64,000 bases of DNA from Prostheceraeus crozeri (Eukaryota > Platyhelminthes > Polycladida > Euryleptidae), in assembly GCA_907163375.1 (NCBI GenBank), contig CAJQUW010003073.1:260501-324500 (forward strand), given 5' to 3'. The position numbers were made by a program, and so were the translations under genes. Position 1 is the first letter of the stretch, and every line of letters begins with the position of its first letter. The notes under the pieces are model-generated. The model saw nothing but the letters and a program-made list of their open reading frames with translations. It did no database searches and had not been told where the DNA came from. This document shows positions 36,140 to 48,564 of the stretch, one piece after another.

Positions 36140-36718
36140 TCATGATCTTGCAAGTAGAACTGACGACCGCAACTCATCCATAGCTTTCTGTCCCCGACTT
36201 AATGCCATCTTGATGTCAACCTGCCGAGGAAAAACTTTTATAAAAGTAAGAATGTGAAAACATAACTTAAATTTCTTAGAAAAGCTAATAAAAATCCATA
36301 TAAGTCGAATATAGAATAACATGTTTAACTGGACAAACACATTGAACAGGTGGATATTTGACGTCTACCCCAACTGAAATACACATGCCAATAAAGCGTG
36401 AACAGTTTTGCGTTACTTGAAGCATCTGTGTGTTTATAGATAATCTCGAATAGCAGCATCCTGTCTTTCCGGATCTCAGTTGTATGATAAGTTTGGATAA
36501 GAGGTCCAAAATAAGGAAAAGCAACACTTTGTTTACCAATAGTTCTGTTCGCATGCAGAGTCTTATCAACTTGAAATAATCGACTTCCTGGGAGTTATTT
36601 TTGTAATACTCTTCGCGAAAACATTCCCAAGTCCGAAGCATAGTCCAAAGTAGCAATTTACTATCTACGAATTTACTCACAATTCCTTCTTTAAATAAAC
36701 GCAGAAGTATTTTTACCG
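36140..36718 (-). CDS. Candidate last two exons of an unknown host gene
   Basis: Minus-strand exon 36718-36537 follows the acceptor TTGCTGTATTTTGCAG and ends at the donor GTAAAC. It has two carried-in bases plus 60 open codons (VKILLRLFKEGIVSKF ... EEYYKNNSQEVDYFKL ... MRTELL). Exon 36220-36140 follows TTTTTCCTCGGCAG, starts in phase 0 and runs VDIKMALSRGQKAMDELRSS to a stop. The first exon ends in phase 0 and the second starts in phase 0, so splicing keeps the frame across a 316 bp intron. The sequence is helical and charged. I do not recognise the family. Upstream exons would lie at higher coordinates; 38820-39219 on the same strand is a possible source. Confidence 0.45.
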
Positions 36719-37363
36719 CTGCAAAATACAGCAAGGAAGTCATCAAATTTTAGCACACAAATGTGATAAAACATTGGCGCCATTTGATGCAGCGTTAATG
36801 GTCATTTTGTCGGAATAAACTGGACGGATAACATTTATTTGGCATATCATCAATGTACCTTTTCACATCGTTCACAGCATGTAATAGGATTCCCAGTGGT
36901 TTGCGGAGAAGTATAATTCTATCAAATGCAATTCTGCGTGATAACATCTACGAAATGGAAAATATTACCGCTTTAATGTCAGAGATTTGAAACTTTGAAT
37001 TAGCTGCAAGTAATTCAGTTACATGTATGATATTCCTAATGCAAACTGTTTTCTATCTACGCAAATACCACTGAAATTAAGTGTCAGAATCAAATATTTC
37101 TGATTGCTTTCACTAACGAGGTAATTAAAGGCATTGGTAATGAATGCAAAAATCACTGCTTGAAGTAGATTGCTGCGGTCACACGTGATTAAAATAACAC
37201 ATGGAATGGATCAATAACTTGGATTTACGAATCAACATGATTGCGTTCCCTATGAGAACGGTTTTTGATCACCACATTTGCTTCTATAAAAGGATCCAGT
37301 ATGACAACTAAATTCTGGTAGTTACATGATTTACATGTACATGTACAAGTACATTGCTTCATA

Positions 37364-38191
37364 CAGGGTTCCTACCGAGTTCCGGAGAAAAAAATCGAGG
37401 ACTTTTTCAGCGTATAAGTTGTAACCGAATTTTAACTGTTTTAGTTATATGTGTATTTCTTCTTATTTCTTAGCTTAGAATGTGATACATCATTAAATGA
37501 AGTAAAGGCGATACATGGATATTCCATTACTTTAATACAACTTTTTGATGTAACTAGAAAATGAAAACTTAGAAAATCTCGTACTATGATGATAAAAACA
37601 AACATAGGTAAGGTAGCAACAAGCAATGAACATACCGATGAAATCTATGAGTACATAGTTAAATTTTCTAGAATCGATCAAGTAGTTCGGAACGTCATCA
37701 AATTAAAAAAATAACAATCTTTGGTCTGTCTGCACGAAACCATTACTTTCACACTTTACGATGAGATATAAGATATTTACTAGAAATAAATTAATAGAAA
37801 AAAGTCTGTACATATCTAAATTGATGAAATCGAATTATTTCATGAAAGCAAGTGTTTTAGAGATGGGAAAGCACAATAATCTACACTCTACATGCATAAT
37901 AGTATTTCGCTGAAAGAGTGAAAATAAAAGGAGCGATTTAGCTCTCTTAATATCAAGCAAACGAATATCCAGTGCCTCAGCCTGTTCATCTAACAGCTCC
38001 CACTGACTTTCAATAGATTTTATCTTCAGATCGAGTTCAAATTTCCGCTTTCTTACACTAGTTTCAACCCATTCCTTATCACGTTTGTTCTCCTTCAAGC
38101 AAAGTATTGAAGTCTCCAGGACTTTCCAGGAAATTTCAAGTAGGATTTTGAAATTTCATTTTCAAAGATTTCCACGACCGATAGAGCCCTG
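37364..38191 (-). mobile_element. Probable hAT-derived element
   Basis: The ends CAGGGTTCCTACCGAG and (inverse) CAGGGCTCTATCGGTCGTGG are hAT-like. On the minus strand 38098-37835 encodes a coiled-coil-like stretch (KRKFELDLKIKSIESQWELL, DEQAEALDIRLLDIKRAKSL) similar in style to helical tails of some hAT-related proteins. No matching target duplication was found and the transposase core is missing, so the call is tentative. Confidence 0.4.
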
Positions 38192-38819
38192 TGACCGATA
38201 TCTATGTTCTAGTAACAGACCAGCACACGAAGTGGCCCCAGAATGCCCTGCAATTCTTACAGCATTGTCTACCTGTTTGAACGACTGAGTTGCATCTTCA
38301 GATCGTTAGTTACATATCAGGTATATAATGAAATCACCTGTAATCTAATATTGGTCGACACGATTATTCCCTGTCAAAAATCAGTAAATGCAAATCATGA
38401 GCGCGCTTGCTTTCCCAAAATTATTCAGATTATCAATTTTCCTCGTTGAGAAATTCATGCTCGTGTAGTTTCTGTTTAATTGCTGTAAGCACTGAAATGA
38501 AGTAATTATTAGTGTAAAATCTAAACTCGAATGTTAATTACTTTGCAATCGATAATATCATTCATAAATTTACTTTTTCAGATATTTCAGCTATCTATGA
38601 TATTGAGGGTTGATTATGAATCAATTTAGGAAGAAAAACTCAATGACATCATTTCATTTTCACTTCATCTTATAACAAAATCTCGAATAGTCAAAATTTG
38701 AAATATCAACAATAACCTTGATTCTTAATTTTGACACCAAAGAAATAAATCAATCACTAAATCTTCAAATAACCATTCTCAAGATTCAGACAAAAATGCT
38801 TTCAATGTCAAATATATAC

Positions 38820-39219
38820 ATCAATAGTTCGCTCTTCCTCATATCTCTTGATACTCGCCGCATTATTGGAATCGAAGATCCAATAACCAAGTCGTTTACT
38901 AGAACCAAGCCGTCCGGGTTCTATCCTGCGGAAGAAGTCAATGCTTTTCACTTTACATCGCCCTGTACCTCCAAGCATGATCATAAAATCCACATGCAAA
39001 TCTGATGACATTTATAAATAAACAGCTGCGAATCCCCATTTCAAGGATGTAATGATGTAACCAAGCTTTCTTAATTGATAGCCATAGTCGATCGCGTTCA
39101 TTGTAAGGATTGCTTCCCCGAAAATGACCTTTCAAATAAGTCATTGAGTGTCGGATGACATTGCTACTGTCAGTTGGATGGGAAGAAACAGCGGAGTTAA
39201 CACATTTCTCGAACATCCC
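38820..39219 (-). CDS. Candidate exonic island, product unknown
   Basis: Two protein-like stretches lie close together on minus. From 39219, after a CTGATTGACAG acceptor, the frame runs FIIGMFEKCVNSAVSSHPTD, MTYLKGHFRGSNPYNERDRL, WLSIKKAWLHHYILEMG to a stop at 38953. From 38925, after CTTCTTCCGCAG, another frame runs IEPGRLGSSKRLGYWIFDSN and KRYEEERTID to a donor-like GTATAT. The gap between the two is too short for a normal intron, so at most one may be an exon. It could belong with the candidate exons at 36.1-36.7 kb. Confidence 0.25.
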
Positions 39220-39750
39220 AATGATGAACTGTCAATCAGCTGTTGCAACGTACCGCTGATACATCAAATCATTTAGTGCCAGGCCTAGAAAATGTGGTAA
39301 TATCCTGTACTTCAGGATACTGTCTCGAAGTACATTTTGAATAAACGTCGATTACCTATAAAACATACAATTTTCTTACAAAATGAAAACTTGAAATCGT
39401 TGATGGGATTGATTATTTTCTAATTTTACTCCAGGATAGTCTACAAACACTATAATGACAACTGTTGCTTCTTAGTACAATCCCACTGGCTACGTGGGCC
39501 GCCAAACAAATAGTGCATCACTTTTTACATAGCCTAAATTAAATAGTAAAAAAATCTTTGATTTGTTTGAAAGGAAACGGAATTAGTAGACCAGATATTA
39601 AAATGAGTTAGTTCACGTTCCAATTATGTGTATATCATGGACAAAAATCATAAATTTGAAATGCAAACTTGCAATCTTGCATGCGTGTGCCTCATCGTAC
39701 TTCATGTACATTCATATATTGGCATAAGAGGTGGTTGGGTGATGTTGTCA

Positions 39751-41074
39751 TTGTTCGATTTGAGGACACCCAATTCGCTCAATGGATCGAAAACCATATC
39801 ATTTGCTAAAGCGCTTTTCGGTCCAGCACCGTTGGCGATTTCCAAAGCAATATAACATTAACATGGATTTTTGAGGGCGCGTATGCGCCTGAAAATGTCC
39901 TAAATTGTTGCCCGAAAAATCTATGTTAATACTATTGTGCGTGATTGAAATGAACTGGGCAGCAATGCTATGAATGCACATGTAGAATGTAGATATGCGC
40001 TGATTGAGATTTCAAAAATGTCTTTCACATGCAGAGATAGAGAAATCATCATTGTGCGTAATTTAGCTATGGTACAATGTGGAAAAAAAGAAGACAACTA
40101 TGTATCTCGCAATGATGATATCCGCATCTGCGCATGTGAAAGATATTTTAGAAATCTCATTTGGCGTGTATCTCCATGTGTTAATCATACCATTGCTGCC
40201 CGCTTTTTCCAACATTGCTGCCCAGTCAATTTCAATCACGCACAATAGTATTAACATAGATTTTTTCGGGCAACAATGTAATATATCAGTTCAGATATCT
40301 GAACCGCAATATGCTATAAGACTGAGGGTCGTCAGGCACGAAGCCATAGCTTATTGCGGTTCTGAGATCTGAATTGCAATATCATTGTGTTGAGGTTATC
40401 TATGATTGAACCACAATATGCTAAACAGGTATATTGCGGTTCAATATTTGAACATTGAAAGATATACGAACCTAAACACAATGTAGGACATTCTCAGGCG
40501 CTTACGCGCCCTCAAATGTGCTACATTGTTGCCCTCAAAAATCCATGTTAATGTTATATTACGGGATAAATTGTTGCCTTCCTTTTTCCACATTGTACCA
40601 TAGCTCAATTACACACAATAACATTTATTACTTACAAATTTCAAAGTATCTATAACAGTGTGCCAAGAAGTGGACATAGCATCATATGATTACTGGGATT
40701 GTAAAAGAATAGAAATTCAGGGCAGTGTAACACGGAGTATATCGGAGTATATAAAAGCGGTGCATCAAAGAATCTCATCATACATATGGACATTCATACA
40801 TGTGGACATTGGACATAATGTATGATGAGATTCTTTGATGTACCGCTTTTATATACTCCGTGCTACACTGCCCTAAATTACTATTCTTTTACAATCCCCG
40901 TAATCATATGATGCTATGTCCACTTCTTGGCATGCTGTTATAGATATTTTGAAATTTGTAAGTAATAAATGTTATTGCTTTGAAAATGGCCAACGGTGCT
41001 GGATCAAAAAGCGCTTTAGCAAATAATATGGTTTTCGATCCATTGAACGAATTGGGTGTCCTCAAATCGAACAA
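39751..41074. mobile_element. Compound foldback element with nested inverted repeats
   Basis: Outer arms of about 105 bp (39751-39855 and 40970-41074) begin TTGTTCGATTTGAGGACACC and include ATGGATCGAAAACCATAT. Inside is one foldback (39897-39966 against 40209-40278; TTGTTGCCCGAAAAA, ACTATTGTGCGTGATTGAAA), whose own loop holds another inverted pair (GAGATTTC...CTTTCACATGC). A second foldback lies to the right (40616-40790 against 40803-40977; CAATAACATTTATTACTT, AAGAATCTCATCATACAT). Repeated GAGGGCGCGTATGCGCC-type palindromes mark the junctions (39873, 40500). No coding sequence is convincing. No target duplication is clear. Confidence 0.8.
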
Positions 41075-42779
41075 CATTCATATCTATAAAATCAATAGCT
41101 GTTCATCATGAACTGTCCCCAATTCGTCTTATTTTGAAATATGGTGGTTAGATAGCCAGCTCGGTCACCTAACTAATCCACATGTCATTTATTTCTTTGG
41201 GCATGGCTCAGCTCATGTGTGTTCAATAAGAAACCCCGCTCGTTCACTGAACTGCAAGAATCAATACGAAATCAAGTCACATCAGTCAACGTTGGCATTC
41301 CGGAGAAAATTTATATCAACTTCCGTGAAAGTCTGGTGTGGTGCTAATGCAACGGTCATCACATCCATTATGTCAATTTTAATTCGCAAGGTCATTAATG
41401 AAATTGCTATAAAGATGCCATAAGACATACATCCTTCAACGTGAAAATCACTTGGTTGCTGTGATATATAGAATATTACATGTCAGTCTACAGTAGACAA
41501 TTATCTTGTGATATATCAATTAAAGCTACATTATTTTCTATATTACCAAGATTCAGTAAGAAATAGTGACCATATATTTATCAGTACAAATTCCCAGTAA
41601 AAATCCGTGCATGGTGTACGACATATACCGGGGAATCGGCACCTCCACCAGCTAAATGACTGATACGAATAAAAGGAGAGTCCTGGAATATGACTTTCAT
41701 TTTATTGACGCACCATTAGAACAGAAGAAAATCAGAACATTACTTTAGAGCTAAGAAACATTCAGTTGATAACAAAGGGTCTACTACCTGTTGAGGTGTT
41801 ACTACGCAACACTTGTTAATAGGATAGATGGATAATGGATTGTGGTCCCTGAAGCGGTAGTACTTCTGCCTAGGAATGGGATTGGTAGGAAGAAATTACT
41901 ATAACATAACTTGAACCCAATCCCAACGGCAATTTCATTGCATTTTTATGCGATTTACTCAACTCAATTGAGATTCAGAAATTTCAGAAAATTGACGCAT
42001 GTTGCTCATGCCTGCTCTTTAATCTACAGCAGTGGTTCAACTGATCTATAATACGTGTTTTATCCTCATAACCATGATCATGCGATCGCTTTGATGTCAT
42101 TCAATGAGTAGCTGACAAAAGGATAGAGAGATGAAAATGCAAGGTTGGCTTATCACTGATCACGACCTGACGTAAACTTTAATCTTAATGAACTTTTCAA
42201 CAATCATATTGGAACGACGAAAGAGATGATAAATATAATTATCTTGCAATCATTGAATGGTTAAACCAATCCCTTAAGTGCTGACAGACATCTAGAAAAT
42301 TTTCATCCTTTTGTCAGAATTCATCTCATACCACAAGAATAAGTCTCATAAATCGACAAAACCCTAACATCTTTGTTCATCAGCTGATGGAATCTTGATT
42401 GATAAAAGGAAGAGTCTGATAAATGATTGAACTCGTGGCGTAGGATCACTCTTTATAAATATGTCATATTCGTATGAAATATAGCATGTTCAAGATGCCT
42501 AAGACGATAGCAGTCAATGCGCAGCTCGTTGTCATGTGTCTGTTGACATTTTGTCAAACAATGTCTATTAACGCCTTAGTGGGAACCGGGTCGGATTTTT
42601 CAGCATGGTACAGCACTTTATTTTTCGACCAAGGTCCGTTTTACTTAAAGTAAATAGACATTTGAATAAGACTGCAACTTATGATTGAAAAATCAAGCCA
42701 CCATTTTTAAAGATTCACTCAATATACCTTCCTGCTCAGAACTAAGCTCGACTTGTCTAAAATCACCTGCTTTCCGCAC
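41075..42779. other. Gene-free stretch
   Basis: Contains an isolated CCCAATCCCAACGGCAA word (41911-41930) related to the element at 33.8-34.7 kb. Otherwise nothing recognised. Confidence 0.4.
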
Positions 42780-43090
42780 ACGCATCGACCGTACTGCAAG
42801 AACTTCAGTGGCTATCAGTTAACCGAGGGAATGAGCTGTGCCTGGTGACTGTTGTTTACAAATGCCTTCACAGCGCTTCACGAGCTACAGATCTACCGTA
42901 TCGCTCTCGCCACGATACACGAACTCTTCCGCAGGAAAAGGAAGTTGACTTCATCTATGGAGAGGCCTTTCATTTCAACCGGACCTCATGCCTGGAGTTT
43001 ATTGCTTGTTTGTGTGCGAAATTCAACACTCCTGTCGAATTAAAAACGAATTCAAGAGACTTTTACTTATCTGCTACACATTCTTAGCTG
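42780..43090 (+). mobile_element. LINE 3' coding fragment (L2/CR1 type)
   Basis: The stretch encodes the conserved post-RT tail of L2/CR1-like LINEs in shifted frames: LQELQWLSV, then VTVVYKCLHSAS, then HAWSLLLVCVRNST (equivalent to LWNSLP...R.S) and KTNSRDFYLSATHS. It is 5' truncated and has at least two frame changes. No tail repeat is visible at its 3' end. Confidence 0.6.
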
Positions 43091-44529
43091 GCATTATTCT
43101 TTTATTCTAGAGTTTATATGGTTTTTTGCACTGCAGTCTTGAAACCATGTCACGGTGTGACGCCACATTTAAATGAAAATTCGTGTCTTCTTGCCACATA
43201 AAGCATGTGAGTATCCATTTACAAGCTCATTACATGCATAGCCACAAACTACATGTAAATGCAACTTTTCGTGAATAAGTGTGTGCATTGACATCCGCTG
43301 ATGCACGCATCCATAATTCGAAATATGCAAACGCGTGCTTCATTTTCGAATCGGAATTATGACTCGCGCACACAGAGGAAATTGCTATATTTATTAGCGT
43401 GTTCATTAGCGTATCATGCCAATACAATACTGCGAAAAGTATGCCGAAATTCGCAGAAATCTAGCCTGCTCTGCGCAATGTTCACTGGTCTCTAAATCTA
43501 TTCATAGAATCATTCTCAAAAGGACGATTAAAGACTCAGGGAAGAACATATCCTAGCCATCAATGTGTTATGATGAAAACGTTGGTTATGATAGAAAAGA
43601 TTGCAAAGCGATCAGATCAAACTTGACTGTGCGTCAGAACTCAGAGACGTAAATTTTTCATAACATGAAAACACGTACAAATGAAAAGGTGATGAAAGAT
43701 GGCAATAGTTCATGAAAAAAATTGGTGATTCTACTTACAAAGAAGACATGAAGTGAATAATTATAAAAGCTTGTTCTGGTTCTATGGAAGGAGAGGACGA
43801 AAAAAATAATGATCTTGTTTTTTATCAATGCATTTTCAAAACTTCTATTAGACAATTTCAATTCAAGACTAATGAAAATTATGCACTAAAATCAGAAATA
43901 AGAATATGAACGGATGACCGCGATGTTCTAAGTGATGATCAAATATGCAAGCTGAGTTCGTTATCGAGCTATGCTTAGAATATCGCCAGAACCTAAACTT
44001 AACAAATAAGAGGAATCCAGAACAAGTAAAGGATACACATGTATACATGTACGTGAAGCATTTAGCGCACTACATCAACACAGTACAAAAGAAATGACGT
44101 ACATCAGAATGAATTTCATCGCCACTTAGCTGGGAATGTAACCCAAAACGAATATTGTCTTTGGGTTAGCCCCATTCGGTTCATTTTTGATGCAAGGATG
44201 CCATATTTCCACATTGCAGTACAAATAACCTTTCAATAAAATATACATAATTTAGGAAGAATGCAAAAAAAGTTACAATTGCATCAGAGTACTTAGATGT
44301 TTATGTAATCAACACGCGACCAGTAAAAAATTTGCACACGTCAAAAGTCAAAGTCCTTTTCTACACCTTTAGGTGTATAGGACAGCTGCTCTCGTCTGCT
44401 TCCACTTTCCATAGCCACTGAGCCAAGTGACTGTCAAACTCACCCACTGCCAAGACCATTCTTTATCACTGAGTGATAGAGAAAAATGTACATGTATAAC
44501 ACATCTGCTCTAAATGTCCTAGGTTTTAC
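43091..44529. other. Gene-free stretch
   Basis: Nothing recognised. A small palindrome CTACACCTTTAGGTGTATAG lies at about 44361-44380. Confidence 0.4.
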
Positions 44530-44732
44530 CGAACCAAGTATTGAACACAGCTCTGCCGGAAACAGGCTAAATGCCATCACAAGGGCGATGTACCCGCTAA
44601 AGAAATACAAAAATAGCACATCAATTTTATGAACCGGGTGGAACTTCATTAGCACAGTCATGGATATAACGCACGAAAAGTTCAGTTGATATTGATCAAG
44701 AAATCTGCCAAGCGGCGGTAGTACAGAAGCAC
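44530..44732 (-). CDS. Candidate exon of a membrane protein
   Basis: On minus, the acceptor CCTTTTGTTTGTCAG is followed by two bases and 67 open codons, then a GTAAAA donor. The frame reads ASVLPPLGRFLDQYQLNF, with two hydrophobic segments (CVISMTVLMKF and VLFLYFFSGYIALVMAFSLF). It is phase 0 at the donor. Codon content and the two helices look genuine, but no partner exon or family was recognised, so a chance open stretch is possible. Confidence 0.3.
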
Positions 44733-45199
44733 CTGACAAACAAAAGGATTCCCTTCAGCATTGAAAATGCTTCTCTTGACCCGGCAGTTACGCGTGTGGG
44801 CAGATTGGCAACTGCACTTCATCAGTTCTGTGTAACTAAATCAACAGAAGTTAACAAAAGTGATCCAATCCTGATAGTTACGCCGGTAGGAGATTCATTG
44901 TTACATGTCTTCAAAATTTCGCACATATACACGTTGTGAAAAACGCATTGATCGTATATTATAAAACAGAAAATGTGGGAATAGGCGAAGTGTCTATTTC
45001 GTTAATAGATCATCTCTTTATACTTCCTGATGATATTGACCGGTGGTCAATGAAATACGTATCAGAACTTCATACAATTTGTGAACTTTCTATTTCTTTT
45101 AGCAAACTGAACATTTGACCTATTCCCACATTTTCTGTCTCTTTCATATGCATGATCTTTACTGCATGAATTGTAACAAGGGGTTCCAAAATCTCGAAA

Positions 45200-45930
45200 A
45201 ATCTCAGTCCCGGAATTGAGCAGAATTGTAGATATGCCATTTTTATACAGCACGTATGTACTTCATAACATGAGTAACATAATGGTCAATCCCGGCTTTT
45301 GTAGATTCCGGGATTCGGGATCGTATCTATCCAAGATAGGAATTTGTAACATGTAATTGGTCTACTAGCTATGAGTAAAATAATAAGATTATCAGAAATA
45401 ATATGACAATTTGATTCATGGCATCTTTTGGTAGATTGGGATCTTCAATCCCGGAGAATACAAATCTCGGAATCACGAGATTGCAGAATATTATAATTAT
45501 TACCTTTTTATAGTAAGCTAAGCTTATTGCTAATGTAAATGCAAACAACAACTGTGATCAAATAGGTAGGATTCTTTCCAGACATCTCAACGGACAACTT
45601 TCAACGACATCTGCAGTCTAATGGTAGAATTCTCCCTAAAGATGTCAACTTTCAACTGTTAATTCCGGGATTGCGCTTTTTGCCATTAACTATTATTGTC
45701 AGCAACAACTATATGGTTGTTCTCATATTGGCCATTCCTATAAATAGCAGCTTTGAAACATAAGACATTGGAATTCTCGACCAAATATGTCTCTTCAGTT
45801 GGTTTGGGAAATCGATACATGGACGATTATTTTTGTCTGAGGAGCAGTTGCCGGGTATGTTGTGTGTGATTTTTTTTACATTCCTCTTCGTCAGTCAACT
45901 AACTGTCAAAATATCAATCCCGGGATCGAT
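45200..45930. repeat. Cluster of ATTCCGGGATT / AATCCCGG words
   Basis: AATCCCGG or CCGGGATT occurs at about 45208, 45287, 45304-45325, 45448, 45661 and 45917, mostly as inverted pairs, in otherwise AT-rich DNA. It resembles decayed subterminal repeats of one or more MITEs, but I cannot place ends. Confidence 0.4.
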
Positions 45931-46103
45931 TCCAGAATAAGCTTGAATGGAGAGGATTCGTTAACTTTTGGCATCTTAAAAGAAAAGGCGAATGTAGACA
46001 GATTATTAGTAAGGACAGAAGAATATACGATATCGAATCACCAAAAGTACATGTGCAACTTTATATCGTCACACAAATAAGCATGCACTTGTTAATGAAG
46101 AGC

Positions 46104-46838
46104 TGACTTGTGTCAATTACTCGTGTGATGTTATTGATTACAATTACAAATTACTTAAATTGTAATTGCAAATTACTCCGTTTTTTCTTCAATTACATTT
46201 CAATTACTTTGCAATCACTTTAGATAAATGCGGCATTGCACTATTCGTACTACCAACACATCTTTTCTGGGCGGATATGCACAGGTCAGTCACTACTGCT
46301 CCCGGAATACAGACCACGCTTGAAGCTTTGATATAAAATTGCCAACTTTTTATCCTCTAACAGATGTTTTCGCCTAATATCTCTCCTACATTCAAACTGA
46401 AGATGAAATACTGTGATATCGAGACTTGTGGCTTCGGAGACTTCCTAACGATTGCAATTACATCTCCGTTAAGGATTACATTGATTTAAAGATTTAAACT
46501 GTGGTTTCTTGAAGAAATTATGTGCCTCTCATTTTCCGAGGGGCAACTAGAGGGGGAAAGAATATCACAACATCAGCACTTAATTTAGATTTTGACAAGT
46601 TTCGCTGTACATTTTTTCGAAAAATTTCTGTTGAACACACGGTGCACATCTAAGTATTTTAACTCATTATCGACGAGGAGAGAAAGGCAATTTGAAATGT
46701 GTGCTAATTAACAGAGCTGATCGTAAAGTAACTGCAAATACATGGCTAAAAATGTAATTGATTACAATCACTTATTACGGCAATTTTAATTGCAGTTATG
46801 TAATTGTAATCGCAATCACAATTACAACACAAGTCTGG
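46104..46838. mobile_element. hAT-type MITE with AATTAC-rich ends
   Basis: Inverted ends TGACTTGTGTCAATTAC and (inverse) CAGACTTGTGTTGTAATTG are flanked by the 8 bp duplication TGAAGAGC (46096-46103 and 46839-46846). Both subterminal regions (46110-46225 and 46740-46830) are dense with AATTACAA/TTGTAATT words. The centre is non-coding. A sibling end lies at 59376-59434. Confidence 0.85.
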
Positions 46839-46846
46839 TGAAGAGC

Positions 46847-48560
46847 AACTCCGTTACCGAAAATTGCTGGCTCATCGTATGATCGTTGCATTTGTCTACT
46901 TTCTTTCTATAAAATGACAAAATCATCTCTTGGTTGAAGTAATTCAACAACTTCTGGTTTGGATTATCTGGTAGAAGCAGAAAATTGCCAATTGTCAGCC
47001 GGACAAATAGTAATTATATCATATCACGCAGATAACATGCCAACTGCATTCTTGATATCGAAGGACTAGTTGTGGATGAAGTCTATCATAGAATGACATT
47101 TGAAATAGTCTCTTATTTGGGACGGAGGACAGTTCGCCCATTCCAGCTGGGTCGGATAAGGATATGCTATAAATGTTTGTCAAAGAAACATCATATGATT
47201 CATATCTTGATAATGATAAGCTTCAGTGTTTACTTTAGCATCAATATCATATTTCTCATCAAAACTGGTGTTTACTATAATAGCTATCGATTGGAACATT
47301 ATCCGGCTATTCTGAAATGTGCAAGTAAATGAAGTCATTTTAGGAAGTATTGAAATTGAAGAAAGAATTTTAATTCCGTGATGTTGCATTCAGTCTTCAT
47401 TTGTTGTTTAACTATAAAAAACTACGGAATGATTGAAACATTACGCCATCTGATGTTTACAGAGCATGAACAAAATCAATAATTACATGAGATTATTCAA
47501 TGTTCTGAATGCTTACACCATGTACATGTATGTCACTGCTTCAGAAAATCGAAAAATTGCACGGAGGAATCGAATTCTTATTCTGGAGAAAACCAGAGGT
47601 TATATCTTATCACAACAGGAATGACTGATCTTCTCTCTACTTTATGCAGCGTTGAGATGAATATCATGAACAATGAAGCCTGCTCATGCAATCAGTTCTT
47701 TAGAACGGTCAAGCTTTGCGAATGCTTGGAGTACAAAAAATTACAGGATACAAAAGTGATTACTTGTCTTACGTGACCGCGCGAATTCACTCTAACAAGT
47801 CCATGGTGTAGCAGCTGAAGCGAAAAATTAAAATCCTATCATAATACTAAATACTGCTGATTTTTCAAAAGCAGCAAAATACATTTTGCGTATGAATTAC
47901 TTCAAAATTTGTGTGCAGACTACATGGTTTCTAAAAAAGCTCTGTACGCGAATGCGGCATGTACGCAGAAATTGCGCATGTGAGACATTCTGTAAGTCTT
48001 GCAATGCAGCCATTTGATCAAATGGGAAATAACATCTTAAGAGCGTTGTAATGCATTCCACAATACAGCAACCCCCTCCTGCACTTAGGGCAATTGCGAG
48101 ATGTGAAGTTGAGATGGTAGCCTTTCCCTATGACATCCTATCTTGGGTGGGGTAAAAGAGAGTAAAAATTCCCTTTGCTATCTTCCCGTGGTGTTATTCA
48201 TTAAGTACTCTGACATGCATCCGGAGTCGATAAATGCAATATAAACATTCACCATCATTATAATGAATCATCAGACTTGGCAGGTTTGACATTTTGCATT
48301 TAATGGCGAAGTCACATGTGATTCTCAAAAAATATTCAAACTCGACCAGATTTGATATCATATCAATGACATTTTGAATACTTAAAAGGCAATTTTTTTG
48401 TTAATAACTGAAGATAAAGTACCAATATCTTGCCGTCTATCTCATTATCAATATCTTCCACTGAGAAAAATCGGAGATGGCCCCTGAATGTCATAGTTCC
48501 TTAAAATATTTCTAGTTTGATTAAAACAACTTGAAAAATATTTGGAAGAGTGGATTAGAA
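46847..48560. other. Gene-free stretch
   Basis: No recognised gene or transposon. The open stretch 47072-47332 on plus has one hydrophobic segment but no family or splice support. Confidence 0.4.
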
Positions 48561-48564
48561 AAAT

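Noticed and set aside
40600-40990. Possible pri-miRNA hairpin
   Set aside because: The arms are about 175 bp and near-perfect, far longer than a miRNA precursor, and nest inside a foldback element.
45200-45930. Possible CRISPR-like or regular tandem array
   Set aside because: The word spacing is irregular and both orientations occur; this is an animal genome.
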